DNA of 64,000 bases from positions 16,796,516 to 16,860,515 of the forward strand of contig OX442317.1 of NCBI GenBank assembly GCA_949358305.1. The letters are read 5' to 3'. Under the pieces are notes generated by a model. The model was given only the letters and a program-made list of their open reading frames with translations. It did no database searches and was not told where the DNA came from. This DNA comes from Strigamia acuminata. Its lineage: Eukaryota > Arthropoda > Chilopoda > Geophilomorpha > Linotaeniidae. This document shows, piece after piece, positions 36,801 to 46,259 of the stretch (within the stretch, counting starts at the first letter, position 1; every line of letters starts with the position of its first letter). The position numbers were made by a program, and so were the translations under genes.

Positions 36801-38654
36801 CTTTGTAGAAATAGGATGTTCATCAGGTTTATGGGAAATGCGCGTTGATTTCGCAATTCGACAATGATTACACGAAAGTTCTTTGTTCACTTCTGCCGGT
36901 GTCACACCATAAACTTGGTTATTTCCGGCCAAAAGCTTCATCGCATTGGTATGAAGGTGACCCAATCTGCTGTGCCATATCCCTGTCGCATCCTTTTTAA
37001 CCGTAGGCGCTGCAACTTTCTTTTGATTCGCCGATTTTGGATTCGGTTTGGAAGTTGTAGGAATTGCCTTTATTGTATCGGCAAAGGATGGGACTTGAGG
37101 TAAAGGATTGGTAGGAACAGGTACAGGAGGTGTCTTGGACTGGGTTACTTTGATTGGTGCAGGTTGAGGAATTTCATTTGGCAAAGGAGGGAATTCGAGC
37201 CGAAAATCAGTAAAAAGTTCAGGATTTTTCGACTTTTTCTTTGCTCTTGGATACTGGATGAAATCCTCTTCTGTCGTAACTAATGTTCGGGTCGGAGCGA
37301 TTGACTGCGCAATAGGTACATCCACTGTTGACATCAGTGTTGAAGGTGGGCACAAGCCGTCGACATAATAAAGGCCACCCTTTTCTTTGGCCCGAAGCAT
37401 TGGATGCTTAATGTCGGATTTGTAGACATTGACGTCTCCATTCCAAATATGGATGTGATGTTTAGTTTTGTCCATTTTTGACACTGAAATCAAATTCGCC
37501 TCGAATTTTGGCGCATACAACACATCTTGGAGATTTACGACACATTCTACGTTGTTGATCATGGAGATAATCTGGACTTTGCCCTTTCCTAGAACTTCGG
37601 AATGTCCTTGACCTAATGCTATGTTAAAGGGCACAACTTTAACAAAGTCCTGAAACCAAGCCTGGACGTGGCACACATGATCTGTTGCCCCACAATCCAC
37701 GATCCATTCATGTGATTGCATGAAGTGAATTGTGGGCAACTGTTGCGGAGCACTTGCGAAAAAGTTTGTTTCTCGTCTTGCGCTGGAATTCCCCCTTGGT
37801 CTAGAATCATCTCGGTTTGAGTTCTTATTGCGTTTATGGCTTGAACTCCTCGGCTTCCTTTGAAGTGAAGCTGCCGGTTGATTCTTGTCATCTCGGCGCG
37901 ATGGCAAAGGACATTTATTTGCGTAATGGCCAAATTCCTGGCAATTAAAACACTGCACCGAAGATAACGGTCGAGAGGGACGAGAACGATTTCTCCCACG
38001 TTGCTGTTTTTCACCAGCATATGCACGAGAATGTTTTGAATTGTCCACGTCGCGTGAATCCATAGCTTTGAGTCGCATATGTTCCGCGAGTAACTGTTCG
38101 GACACTTTCTTTGGTGTGAATTCACCGTTGGGCAAGTGATATGTTGTGAATGAAATCTGTGAATATTCACGAGGCAATAAGTCCAAGTATTGGTAAGCGT
38201 GATGATCAGGCGTAGTTATCTCTCCGATATCCTTCATTTGGCGGACATGATAGTCTACGCGTCCTAAGAAGTCGGCCATATCTTCGCCCTGCTCCAGGCG
38301 CAAATTCAAAAATTCGCGGCGCATGGCTGCCTGTCGCGCACGAGATGATGGCGCATAAATGTTGGCTAAAATGTCCCATGCTTCCTTCGGGGTTTTACAA
38401 TCATCTAGCGCAGACTTCTTCGCCTCGCTTACTGAACAGTATATTAAGCCTAATGCCTTGGCTTTACGACGTTTGTATTTCTTTTTCTCCTTATCTCCGG
38501 CGGTTTTAAGGAATTCCACCTCCTCTTCTTCCGTTACGTGTTCCCACAATTCCTCGCTTCGGAGTACCATGCGCATTGAGCGCTGCCAAAGTTCGTAGTT
38601 TCCTACGCTAAGGATGGGAAGACGTCCTGGATTTCTGTCTGCGGACTTCGACAT
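33849..38654 (-). CDS. Copia gag-pol polyprotein, intact (1601 aa)
   Basis: A single frame from ATG at 38654 to the stop at 33849. Order of parts: gag region 1-230; CCHC zinc knuckle CFNCQEFGHYANKC at 235-248; aspartic protease with active site DCGAT at 320-324 (Cys where Ser/Thr is common); integrase HHCC zinc site with H561, H565, C595 and C598; integrase catalytic Asp-Asp-Glu at about 626, 689 and 725; a Pro/Thr-rich linker at 900-990; reverse transcriptase about 1110-1350 with YVDD at 1286-1289; RNase H with acidic residues near 1450, 1491 and 1528. Integrase before reverse transcriptase defines Ty1/copia. Gag and pol share one frame with no shift, so the gag excess must arise by another route. 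All catalytic motifs I can check are present. Confidence 0.97.
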   Translation of the reverse strand: MSKSADRNPGRLPILSVGNYELWQRSMRMVLRSEELWEHVTEEEEVEFLKTAGDKEKKKYKRRKAKALGLIYCSVSEAKKSALDDCKTPKEAWDILANIYAPSSRARQAAMRREFLNLRLEQGEDMADFLGRVDYHVRQMKDIGEITTPDHHAYQYLDLLPREYSQISFTTYHLPNGEFTPKKVSEQLLAEHMRLKAMDSRDVDNSKHSRAYAGEKQQRGRNRSRPSRPLSSVQCFNCQEFGHYANKCPLPSRRDDKNQPAASLQRKPRSSSHKRNKNSNRDDSRPRGNSSARRETNFFASAPQQLPTIHFMQSHEWIVDCGATDHVCHVQAWFQDFVKVVPFNIALGQGHSEVLGKGKVQIISMINNVECVVNLQDVLYAPKFEANLISVSKMDKTKHHIHIWNGDVNVYKSDIKHPMLRAKEKGGLYYVDGLCPPSTLMSTVDVPIAQSIAPTRTLVTTEEDFIQYPRAKKKSKNPELFTDFRLEFPPLPNEIPQPAPIKVTQSKTPPVPVPTNPLPQVPSFADTIKAIPTTSKPNPKSANQKKVAAPTVKKDATGIWHSRLGHLHTNAMKLLAGNNQVYGVTPAEVNKELSCNHCRIAKSTRISHKPDEHPISTKALDLLHMDVWGASRTTSYGGARYVLTIIDDATRYAWIFPMAQKSQVFGLFKDYVTRIERVTGKRVKAIRTDRGGEFLSNEFERYLKETGIQAQRTNPHSPAMNGTAERINRTMADYTRAILDETGLPNELWAEFAVTFSYIKNRCPHSRLKNEVPYILWRRRALSLRHLRKLGSKCWVHHTAPGRDKLDPRAWEGYLVGYATTTRGYRVWNPTDNKVIESIHVQIDERQSYKRSNHYRGPQQPWMGPDEDQSHQTSQTYQPLRISQPHVRFDDGLEYTDWPKFPDSEDECDTDYDSDDSTPAGAQFRTPPATPTPGSPIRAPLITPVITPVPSPVITPGNTPSHTPPGSPPSFVNARRGSRGNAPQAHQAAHHGPPPTGAATAYKWRYIGGNTECRHWKREEHLRKVQEPGKLKVDVYYFPEAGLRLRSRGDVEEFCHMNNIPYDPELFYFGNMEYELENLPPPLPRVHLCRRDPTSYAEAVRFPDATKWQEAINEELETFAERGVYEEVPKPENTTILGCKWLFKLKEDALGKPARYRARLVAQGFRQTLGVDYDEVFSPVVNFVLIRLFFCLLVVLKGWKDAHLDVKCAYLYGDLAHKVYMRIPAGATCSNPNHVWLLIKSLYGLHQSGRQWFEKLDQTLRDLGFRRLPGCNCVYIYGTSAVMLIYVDDIVLFYATDNVLTQLIALISTKFDVVNLGPITKLLGVEFIRTPKGIFIIQRAYIQKILKKFEIVADKLIKVPVTPGTTLVKGSKEDLPEFPYRSLIGSLLFLASRTRPDILFSVIMLSQFNNCYNHTHIKALMQVVRYVGNTLDYAIELSNCSNGQLWGYTDASWATEVSTSLSFGGYIAYIGNVPIGWSCRKQTSVACSTMEAEFVALVECVRELYWLDYVYSSVPMLNRSSPPLVFSDALSSIQFTSNDVENSKTKHIRVKFHWIREWYTAGAFQLRKVPGSMNVADIFTKWLGSSQLRLLISRIFNFNLS

Positions 38655-39486
38655 GACGTGGAGTTACGAAACAATCCGTAGCAAAACACACTGGATGGAG
38701 AATGGTACAATTGGAGCACTTGACGGTCTCGATGCACAATATCGCGTAGCACTACACAAATACGGCGCACTGATCGAAGCACTGTCAAAGCGGATATCAA
38801 TCGAATTGGGCGACCACTTCTGAAGTGGCCAAATAACCCTAGCCAGCCAACACACAGGGGTCCGTTCGCCTGCCTGGAGGCGCGGGAGTACCTGTTGGCC
38901 ACGGTAAGCACTGGCTAGGAATGAGTTAATGCGGTAGTTCCGACTGGAACAGAAGAGCAAAAACTATTCTAAAGGACCCACAAAAACTTAATACGACCTT
39001 AAATACTAACATGCTAATTACGACAACTGAAAGGCAAGTATTAATTAGTGTGATGAGACGTTGCGCCAATCTAGAGATGAAAATGGCGTAGTTGCGCATT
39101 TAAAATGCGAAAATCGTCGAAAAATCGTCGATACAACGACCGTACACGGTGTACTAAGTCGGGAATTAGTCCAAATCGTCGTTCACGCTGTATAAAGCGG
39201 GTTTCCAACGTTGAATCTTGTTGGAAAATGGCGAAAACCTGAAAATAAATTGAAATTCGTCTCGAAAATTGCGAAACCCGCAGAAATTCGGACAAAATTA
39301 AATGAAAAATCGTAGAGCTGGTCGTGCAGACTACGTGAGAACGTCGGCGTGTCGTCTCGAACGTTCTAGAGACGAAAATCGTCGCGGAAATCGGCGCAAT
39401 CTGCAAATAGAAAATTTATCGCAAATTCGCGAATTTCACGAAAATGGCGATAAAAATTAGCGGTTTCGGCGTGCTGCAAGGATAGC

Positions 39487-39504
39487 AACCATCCTCTGCT
39501 ACCA
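39487..39504 (-). other. Primer binding site, initiator tRNA-Met
   Basis: Two bases inside the 5' LTR the minus strand reads TGGTAGCAGAGGATGGTT. This is complementary over 18 nt to the 3' end of animal initiator tRNA-Met as I know it (...AACCATCCTCTGCTACCA). Confidence 0.85.
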
Positions 39505-39506
39505 CT

Positions 39507-39976
39507 TGTAGCAGAGGAGTGCGCTCACAGTATAAAATACTGTGTGTGGAAGCGAGTTTAAATACCGAAACACGGCTAATATGAGCGCAATGACGTGCGC
39601 GCACCTCCAGCGCTTGAAAATGGTGGAAAATAAAGTCACTGCACTCTAAAATGCTCATAAGTGACAAACACAATGTAAAAATAAACTAAATGTTTAATAA
39701 AAACGAAAATGCTTACATAATGTGATCCATTTAGATGGAGAAGACACATGAGTGCTTGCTGGCATGCAAGCGGCCATTGTGATTGAGAAAAACATACAAG
39801 TGACACCATCTGGTGTTGGAAAAAGTAAACTAATACTAACATGATGCAGGCAGCATTATGCCCAATGTTAAATAATGAAATAAATCCTAATAAATACACT
39901 AGGCTGCATAATGCAGTAATACATTAAGAAATGCGCAAAACAAGTACGGAGGACTGTTTGGCATTGATAAACAACA
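39507..39976 (-). repeat. 5' LTR of the intact copia element
   Basis: 470 bp; see the partner LTR at 33171-33640. About 830 bp of untranslated leader separate the primer site from the gag start at 38654. Confidence 0.97.
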
Positions 39977-39981
39977 TGTCC
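39977..39981. repeat. Target site duplication TGTCC (right)
   Basis: Identical to the pentamer at 33166-33170. Confidence 0.95.
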
Positions 39982-41675
39982 TTCTTCAACGCGAAATCGT
40001 ATTCGACTCGTTTTCGAGTCGAGTACGAATTTTGCCCTTCTTCAACGCGAAATCGTATTCGACTCGTTTTCGAGTCGAATGCGAATTTTGCCCTTCTTCA
40101 ACGCGAAATCGTATTCGACTCGTTTTCGAGTCGAGTACGAATTTTGCCCTTCTTCAACGCGAAATCGTATTCGACTCGTTTTCGAGTCGAATGCGAATTC
40201 GTATTCGACTCGTTTTCGAGTCGAATGCGAATTTTGCCCTTCTTCAACGCGAAATCGTATTCGACTCGTTTTCGAGTCGAATGCGAATTCGTATTCGACT
40301 CGTTTTCGAGTCGAATGCGAATTTTGCCCTTCTTCAACGCGAAATCGTATTCGACTCGTTTTCGAGTCGAATACGAGATAGTCGATGACCCGTTCCCGGA
40401 CTTTGACTCGTACGACTCGTATTCGAGATGTATTCGAGATGTATTCGAATCGTATTCGAGTCGCATTCGAGATGGTCGATGATTTCCACTCGCTCGTATA
40501 CGCGTTGTATACGAGCTCGTATTTTGATCGTAATCGTAAACGAATCGTTTACAAGTCGTATACAAGTCGTATACGACGTGTATACACCTCGTATACGAAC
40601 GAAGTTTGGAAAATCCACCGGATACTTACTACGACATGAAAACACATAGTAGTCACATACGTCTTATTTGGAAATTGTGTTTTCACAAACTTCGTTCGTA
40701 TACGAGGTGTATACACGTCGTATACGACTTGTATACGACTTGTAAACGATTCGTTTACGATTACGATCAAAATACGAGCTCGTATACAACGCGTATACGA
40801 GCGAGTGGAAATCATCGACCATCTCGAATGCGACTCGAATACGATTCGAATACATCTCGAATACATCTCGAATACGAGTCGTACGAGTCAAAGTCCGGGA
40901 ACGGGTCATCGACTATCTCGTATTCGAGTTGTTACGAGTTCGTATTTTGATCGTATTCGTATTCGAATCGAATTCGAATCGTATTCGAATCGAATACTAA
41001 TCGAATTCGAGTCGTATTCGAGATGGTCGATGATTTCCACTCGCTCGTATACGCGTTGTATACGAGCTCGTATTTTGATCGTAATCGTAAACGAATCGTT
41101 TACAAGTCGTATACAAGTCGTATACGACGTGTATACACCTCGTATACGAACGAAGTTTGTGAAAACACAATTTCCAAATAAGACGTATGTGACTACTATG
41201 TGTTTTCATGTCGTAGTAAGTATCCGGTGGATTTTCCAAACTTCGTTCGTATACGAGGTGTATACACGTCGTATACGACTTGTATACGACTTGTAAACGA
41301 TTCGTTTACGATTACGATCAAAATACGAGCTCGTATACAACGCGTATACGAGCGAGTGGAAATCATCGACCATCTCGAATGCGACTCGAATACGATTCGA
41401 ATACATCTCGAATACATCTCGAATACGAGTCGTACGAGTCAAAGTCCGGGAACGGGTCATCGACTATCTCGTATTCGACTCGAAAACGAGTCGAATACGA
41501 TTTCGCGTTGAAGAAGGGCAAAATTCGCATTCGACTCGAAAACGAGTCGAATACGAATTCGCATTCGACTCGAAAACGAGTCGAAGACGATTTCGCGTTG
41601 AAGAAGGGCAAAATTTGCATTCGACTCGAAAACGAGTCGAATACGATTTCGCGTTGAAGAAGGGCAAAATTTGAA
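39977..41675. repeat. Palindrome 2: remaining left arm, centre and right arm
   Basis: 39977-40375 continues the 56-bp repeats of 32410-33170. 40376-41460 carries the same central block as palindrome 1 (starting GATAGTCGATGACCCG), alternating in orientation, with an extra insert of CGAATCGAATTCGAATCG type near 40920-41010. 41460-41672 is the start of the right arm, cut short by the second copia element. The left arm is thus much longer (about 1.16 kb excluding the insertion) than the surviving right arm. Confidence 0.9.
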
Positions 41676-41679
41676 GAGT

Positions 41680-42137
41680 TGCAATGGCCTGTGCGCTGTC
41701 GAAATAACTCGGAAACATCATTTTGGCTGGGCGGATAAATCGGACACGCGTCCGCCATCTTTTATTACAAAAGTAAGTGTGTTACATAAAAACCCGGTTC
41801 GAGGCTAATCGCCCTCGATCTCAAACACAATGAAATCATAGAACAAATCATTGTTTCAATACACTGACTTGTTCTTTACAGAAAGACAAAACTAATGGAT
41901 AAAACAAACAGAACAACATAAACAATAAGTGCTCATTTGAGCAGATGACAGGTTGTGTGTGTTGTCACGTAATAGGAGTCGGTTGCGGTACAAAACCAGC
42001 ATTGGGATTAAAAAACAGAATCAACCGACTGCAATACGGGACATCAACATGGCAACACACTGATTGCATTTATCCACAATATGCAATCCGATAATCTACG
42101 CGGATGCGAGGACAAACAGGAAAACGTCAACCTAACA
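41680..42137 (-). repeat. Probable 3' LTR of the second copia element
   Basis: The minus strand starts TGTTAGGTTGACG right after a purine tract (GAAAGGGGATT, 42138-42148), the position expected for a 3' LTR. The distal end lies somewhere at 41672-41690 where the hairpin repeats stop; the exact base cannot be set because no second LTR is visible. Confidence 0.55.
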
Positions 42138-42154
42138 AATCCCCTTTCGTTTAG

Positions 42155-45100
42155 CTATTTGTCAATTACAAAGATGTATTCGCATAGCGCGTTCAATCTG
42201 GATTTAGCTAACCATTTCGTCAGAATATCCGCGACATTTAATTCGCCGGAAACATGCTCGATCAAAAACGTTCCTTTCTCAAACCAATCTCTAACGAAAT
42301 GGAGCTTCACGTCTATATGTTTATTTGCCCTGTTCTCGATCCTATTCTTACAGTATTGGATAGCCGGCTGGCTATCCGCAAAAACACAGGGCGTATTTCG
42401 CTCGAGACAAAACATTATCTTCGCGTCGTAAAGGCGCTCGAGCCAAATAACTTCTTTCACCCCATCGACCACGGCGAGAAATTCGCTCTCCATGATCGAC
42501 AGGGAGGTCATCGATTGTTTGTGGCAATTCCACGAGATGGGAATGCCACCCATATAGACAATATGTCCCCCAAAGCTTCGTCGTCTGTCTTGATCTAGGG
42601 CAAACGACGCGTCGGTGTAAACTGTCAAATTCTCGTTTTTACAGTTCGATAAGTTAATCGAATAATTCGACGTGGTGGCCAAATATCGCAGGACCTGCAG
42701 TAACATATTGACATGGCGCGTCGAATGCGTCTCGTTATACTGGGAAAGCACTATTACTGAAAACAGTATGTCGGGTCTGGTTCGGCTGGCGATGAACAAC
42801 AGACTTCCGACCAGAGATCTGTACGGGAATGAGGTGTCGGCTTTTTCCCCGGTTCTTACACCTTGAATCATGGTTCCCGGGGTTACTGGAACCTTTACTC
42901 GATGGCACGAGTCAATCCCGTACGCTTTACAAAGCTTTTCAATATATTTCCGTTGGTGGATTTTAATCATGCCCCCGGACCTATCAAACTCAATTCCTAA
43001 AAGTAAAGTTACGGGCCCCAGACTCACTACTTCAAACGATTCCCGTAACCACTTCAAAACGCATTGTTCCACATAGTCATCCTTGGAAAACAACACGATA
43101 TCGTCCACGTAAAAGATGACTATTGCATCGTTGTCTAGGGCATAGACACAGTTTAAACCCAACAACGGTTGAAAGCCCAATTCAAGTAGTCGTATGTGGA
43201 GGACCTGGTACCACATACGACCGGACTGGTGTAATCCATAAAGTGCTTTTAAAAGCATCCAGCATTTATGCTTATTATGGGCGGTACGATATCCCTTGGG
43301 GATCTCCATGTACTGTACCGTATCGAGGTCCCCGTAAAGGTACGCGGCCTTGATATCCAGGTGTAAATCCCGCCATCCCTTGAGTATCACCAAAGTGCAA
43401 AAGAACACTATCACTAGCACAAAGTTGACGACGGGAGAGAACACCTCCGTAAAGTCAACTCCGGGCTTTTGCTTAAAGCCCTGTGCGACGAGTCGGGCTC
43501 GGTAGCGTTGGATAACACCCGTGTGGTCGCGCTTCATTTTGTATATCCATTTCGATCCCAAGAGAGTCGTACCCTCGTCTAAAGTTGTTTTGTCAACTTC
43601 CTTGTAAACCGTTCTTTCATCGAACACATCAATTTCCTCTCTCATGGCTTTTATCCAATCAGGACGCTTGATGTGGTACATGGCTTCTTCGTAGGTTTCT
43701 GGCTCGACGGCACAGAAACCTGCAAACCCTAACGGTTCACCGTCCCCCTCTAATGTCTTAAAGTCAAATAAGGTCGCATCATATGCGTACCCTTCTTCAT
43801 CGCACCACCGTGCGATGTCAACTCGACTTCTTATCTTATCCTTTAAGGGCGTGATGTAAACAACATCTATTTGTCCCGCCGTCGCTCCGTCTTTACGGAC
43901 GGATGCGCGTCGTTCCCATTCCGCCATGTTTAACGGCAGTAGTTCCGGATGTAACATCACGTTCCCTTGCTTTTTCTTTGATCGTGATCCACGCCGTGTT
44001 TGAATCCCAGGAGGAATTTCAGGTTCCCCATCATTGTCAGGATAGATGTTGAAGTAATTCCCATCATCCCCCTTCGCCCCACCAATTTCTTCAACAGGCT
44101 CATCCCCTGTATCCCCGTCCCCAAGAATAGGGTTCCCCTCAACGGGCATGAGTGGGGGTTGCTGAGCTGCCTGTTTAGCGACTGGCCTCAATTCAGGTCT
44201 CAGAGTAGGCTTTGGGGTCGTGGGCAATGCGGGTTTCACTTTCTGCTGCGGAGCAGGTTGTGGAACCTCCTGTATCGCAGGAGGGGGTTCCGGGATTTCC
44301 GCCGGAATTGGGTCACCGACAACACTGTCGTCGTCAGAAAATGACCCATTGAACGAGTCCGAACTCGAAGTATCAAAGTCATTCTCCAATTCAGGCGACG
44401 TAACCGTCCCCAATTCAAACCAGAAATTGTTTTCAAAAATTTTGACGTGTTTAGACAAAAACACCTGATTTTTATTTGGATCCCAAATTCTGTAGCCGCG
44501 TGTAGAAGCGGCATATCCAATTAATGCCCCAGCCCATGCCCTGTCTTGTAATTTCCCACCCCGAGTCTGAGATGGGATATGGACATAAGTCAATGAGCCA
44601 ATGCACTTGACATGGCGAAGGGACAATTTCTTATTGTAAAACACAGAATAAGGTGTTTTTCCCCCAATTCCCGTATGTGGAAAACGGTTTTTCAGATATA
44701 CAACTGAAACGGCAAGCTCTGCCCATAGAGTGGCGGGAAATTTATTCTCAAAAAGAAGTGCCCGAGTACCATTAAGAATGGTACGGTTCGCCCGTTCGGC
44801 GACCGAATTCATTTCTGGGCTGTATGCATTAGTCCTCATACACTTAAGCCCAATTGTCGCCACATAATCGTCCCATTGTCTAGATATGAACTCCCCTCCA
44901 TTATCAGTTTTTATAGCCTTTACCTTCTTAGAGGTCGTTCGCTCAACTTCAAGTAGCCACCGCTTGAAATGTCCTAAAACGTCACTTTTCCGTTTCATGA
45001 TGATTATCCACATAAAGCGGGAAAAATCATCGATGAGAATGAGATAATAGTACGCCCCACCCAATGTTTGAACTGGCGCGGGGCCCCACACGTCTAAGTG

Positions 45101-45560
45101 CACTATTTCCAAAATACTTTTTTGTCGTAATTCCAATTATTGGGGGAAAACTAGCACGTGTACTCTTCGCCCTGGCGCAAAAGTCACACGTCGACAACTC
45201 CTTATTCGAGAGTTTCAGCCCAAAAACATCAGTTGACTTTTCTAATCCCGCAATTCCCTTTGCATTTAAATGCCCTAGGCGGGAGTGCCAAATGTCCATC
45301 GTTTGAGCCTTATCTTTCTTGTCAAAAGTTTTAACCCCATTAGTAGAATTGTTCCCATTCTCTGCTTTGTCTGCATTGTTCTGCACAATTGAACTTGCCT
45401 CCTTAGAGGCATTGGCAGTCTTTGCCTTAATTTTATTCGAAACATTCGCTTGCGCATTAGTCGTAACATTCGCAGGCGCGTTGTTCGCAACACTCGCTTG
45501 CCCCTTTATCGCTGGTGCAGGTTTCCCTGACTCACTCGAATTTTGGGTTAATGCGTCCTT
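42155..45560 (-). pseudogene. Second copia element, pol remnant with frameshift, gag and protease missing
   Basis: 42155-45136 is open for 993 codons. It starts inside the integrase core: catalytic Asp-Asp-Glu near residues 15, 78 and 114. An acidic and Pro-rich linker follows, then reverse transcriptase with YVDD at about 676-679 and RNase H with TDASFA and SIMESEF. The integrase zinc-binding part (IWHSRLGHL ... CDFC) lies upstream in a different frame (45027-45386), so one frameshift near 45125-45150 separates the two integrase parts. Upstream of about 45560 only a linker remains before unrelated tandem repeats: gag, the zinc knuckle, the protease and the 5' LTR are absent. It belongs to a different lineage from the intact element, with clearly diverged sequence throughout. 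Confidence 0.93.
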
Positions 45561-45767
45561 AACCTTGGGGTACGTGTGCGGATTTTGTCGGGGGCGAAAG
45601 GGTCCCGCTTTTTAACATTACGGCGGCCTATACGTTGTTTCGTTGATCGCGACTGCGATGCGGAATTTGCGGATGTTGTTTTGGCCGAGTAGTTCGTGCG
45701 ACCGAGCGCGTTTTGTTCGTTGCTTTTCGGTGTTCGGTGGGTTTTGTGACCGGTCAAGGGTTTCGCT

Positions 45768-46140
45768 AAAACGTGGTTTTTGTGACGGGAGGGAGGGGGG
45801 ATCGGTTCATGTGCTCCGAACGCGCCGCGACGCGCCGTGACTTGGGCCAAAAACGACCCGGTCGGAAACCGGGTCCCGGGCTTCGTCGAGGCGTGGTTTT
45901 TGAGAACGGGGGGAGGGGGGGATCGGGTCGCGTGCTCCGAAAGCGCCGCGACGCGCCGTGACTTGGGCCAAAAACGACCCGGTCGGAAACCGGGTCCCGG
46001 GCTTCGTCGAGGCGTGGTTTTTGAGAACGGGGGGAGGGGGGGATCGGGTCGCGTGCTCCGAAAGCGCCGCGACGCGCCGTGACTTGGGCCAAAAACGACC
46101 CGGTCGGAAACCGGGTCCCGGGCTTCGTCGAGGCGTGGTC
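45768..46140. repeat. Three tandem 121-bp GC-rich repeats
   Basis: The piece GCGTGGTTTTTGAGAACG starts at 45891 and 46012, and GCGTGG again at 46133, so the period is 121 bp. The first copy (from 45768) is diverged. Each has the dyad GACCCGGTC/GAAACCGGGTC. A shorter relative occurs in both arms of the palindrome that follows. Confidence 0.9.
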
Positions 46141-46205
46141 CCGATCGGGACAAACTCTTCCGGAAAATGTCCGGTGGAATGTTGAGAGTGTCGATGGACG
46201 ACGTT
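46140..46205 (+). other. Short sequence shared with the thymidine kinase fragment
   Basis: About 50 bp (around AAACTCTTCCGGAAAATGTC to GAGAGTGTCGATGGAC) closely match the sequence interrupting the kinase fragment on the minus strand (about 15055-15110). Both copies are followed within 60 bp by a GTAAGTA donor-like site. Confidence 0.6.
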
Positions 46206-46259
46206 CGAGTTTATATCGTAAGTAAGTAAGTATCTGACAAAACTTGCACAGAATTTTGT

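Larger units (their letters stand above)
33171..39976 (-). mobile_element. Complete Ty1/copia LTR retrotransposon
   Basis: Length 6806 bp, transcribed on the minus strand. It has 470-bp LTRs at both ends (TG...CA), a primer binding site next to the right (5') LTR, a polypurine tract next to the left (3') LTR, and one uninterrupted gag-pol frame. The pentamer TGTCC flanks it on both sides (33166-33170 and 39977-39981). The target is a 56-bp repeat whose intact copies read TTTTGTCCTTC, so the empty site can be reconstructed from neighbours. By eye the two LTRs differ at one position (33263 versus 39599), so the insertion is young and all parts needed for transposition appear to be present. Confidence 0.97.

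Noticed and set aside
38614-38960. Additional genes in the copia leader
   Set aside because: They lie in the untranslated leader of the intact element, are short and lack domains.
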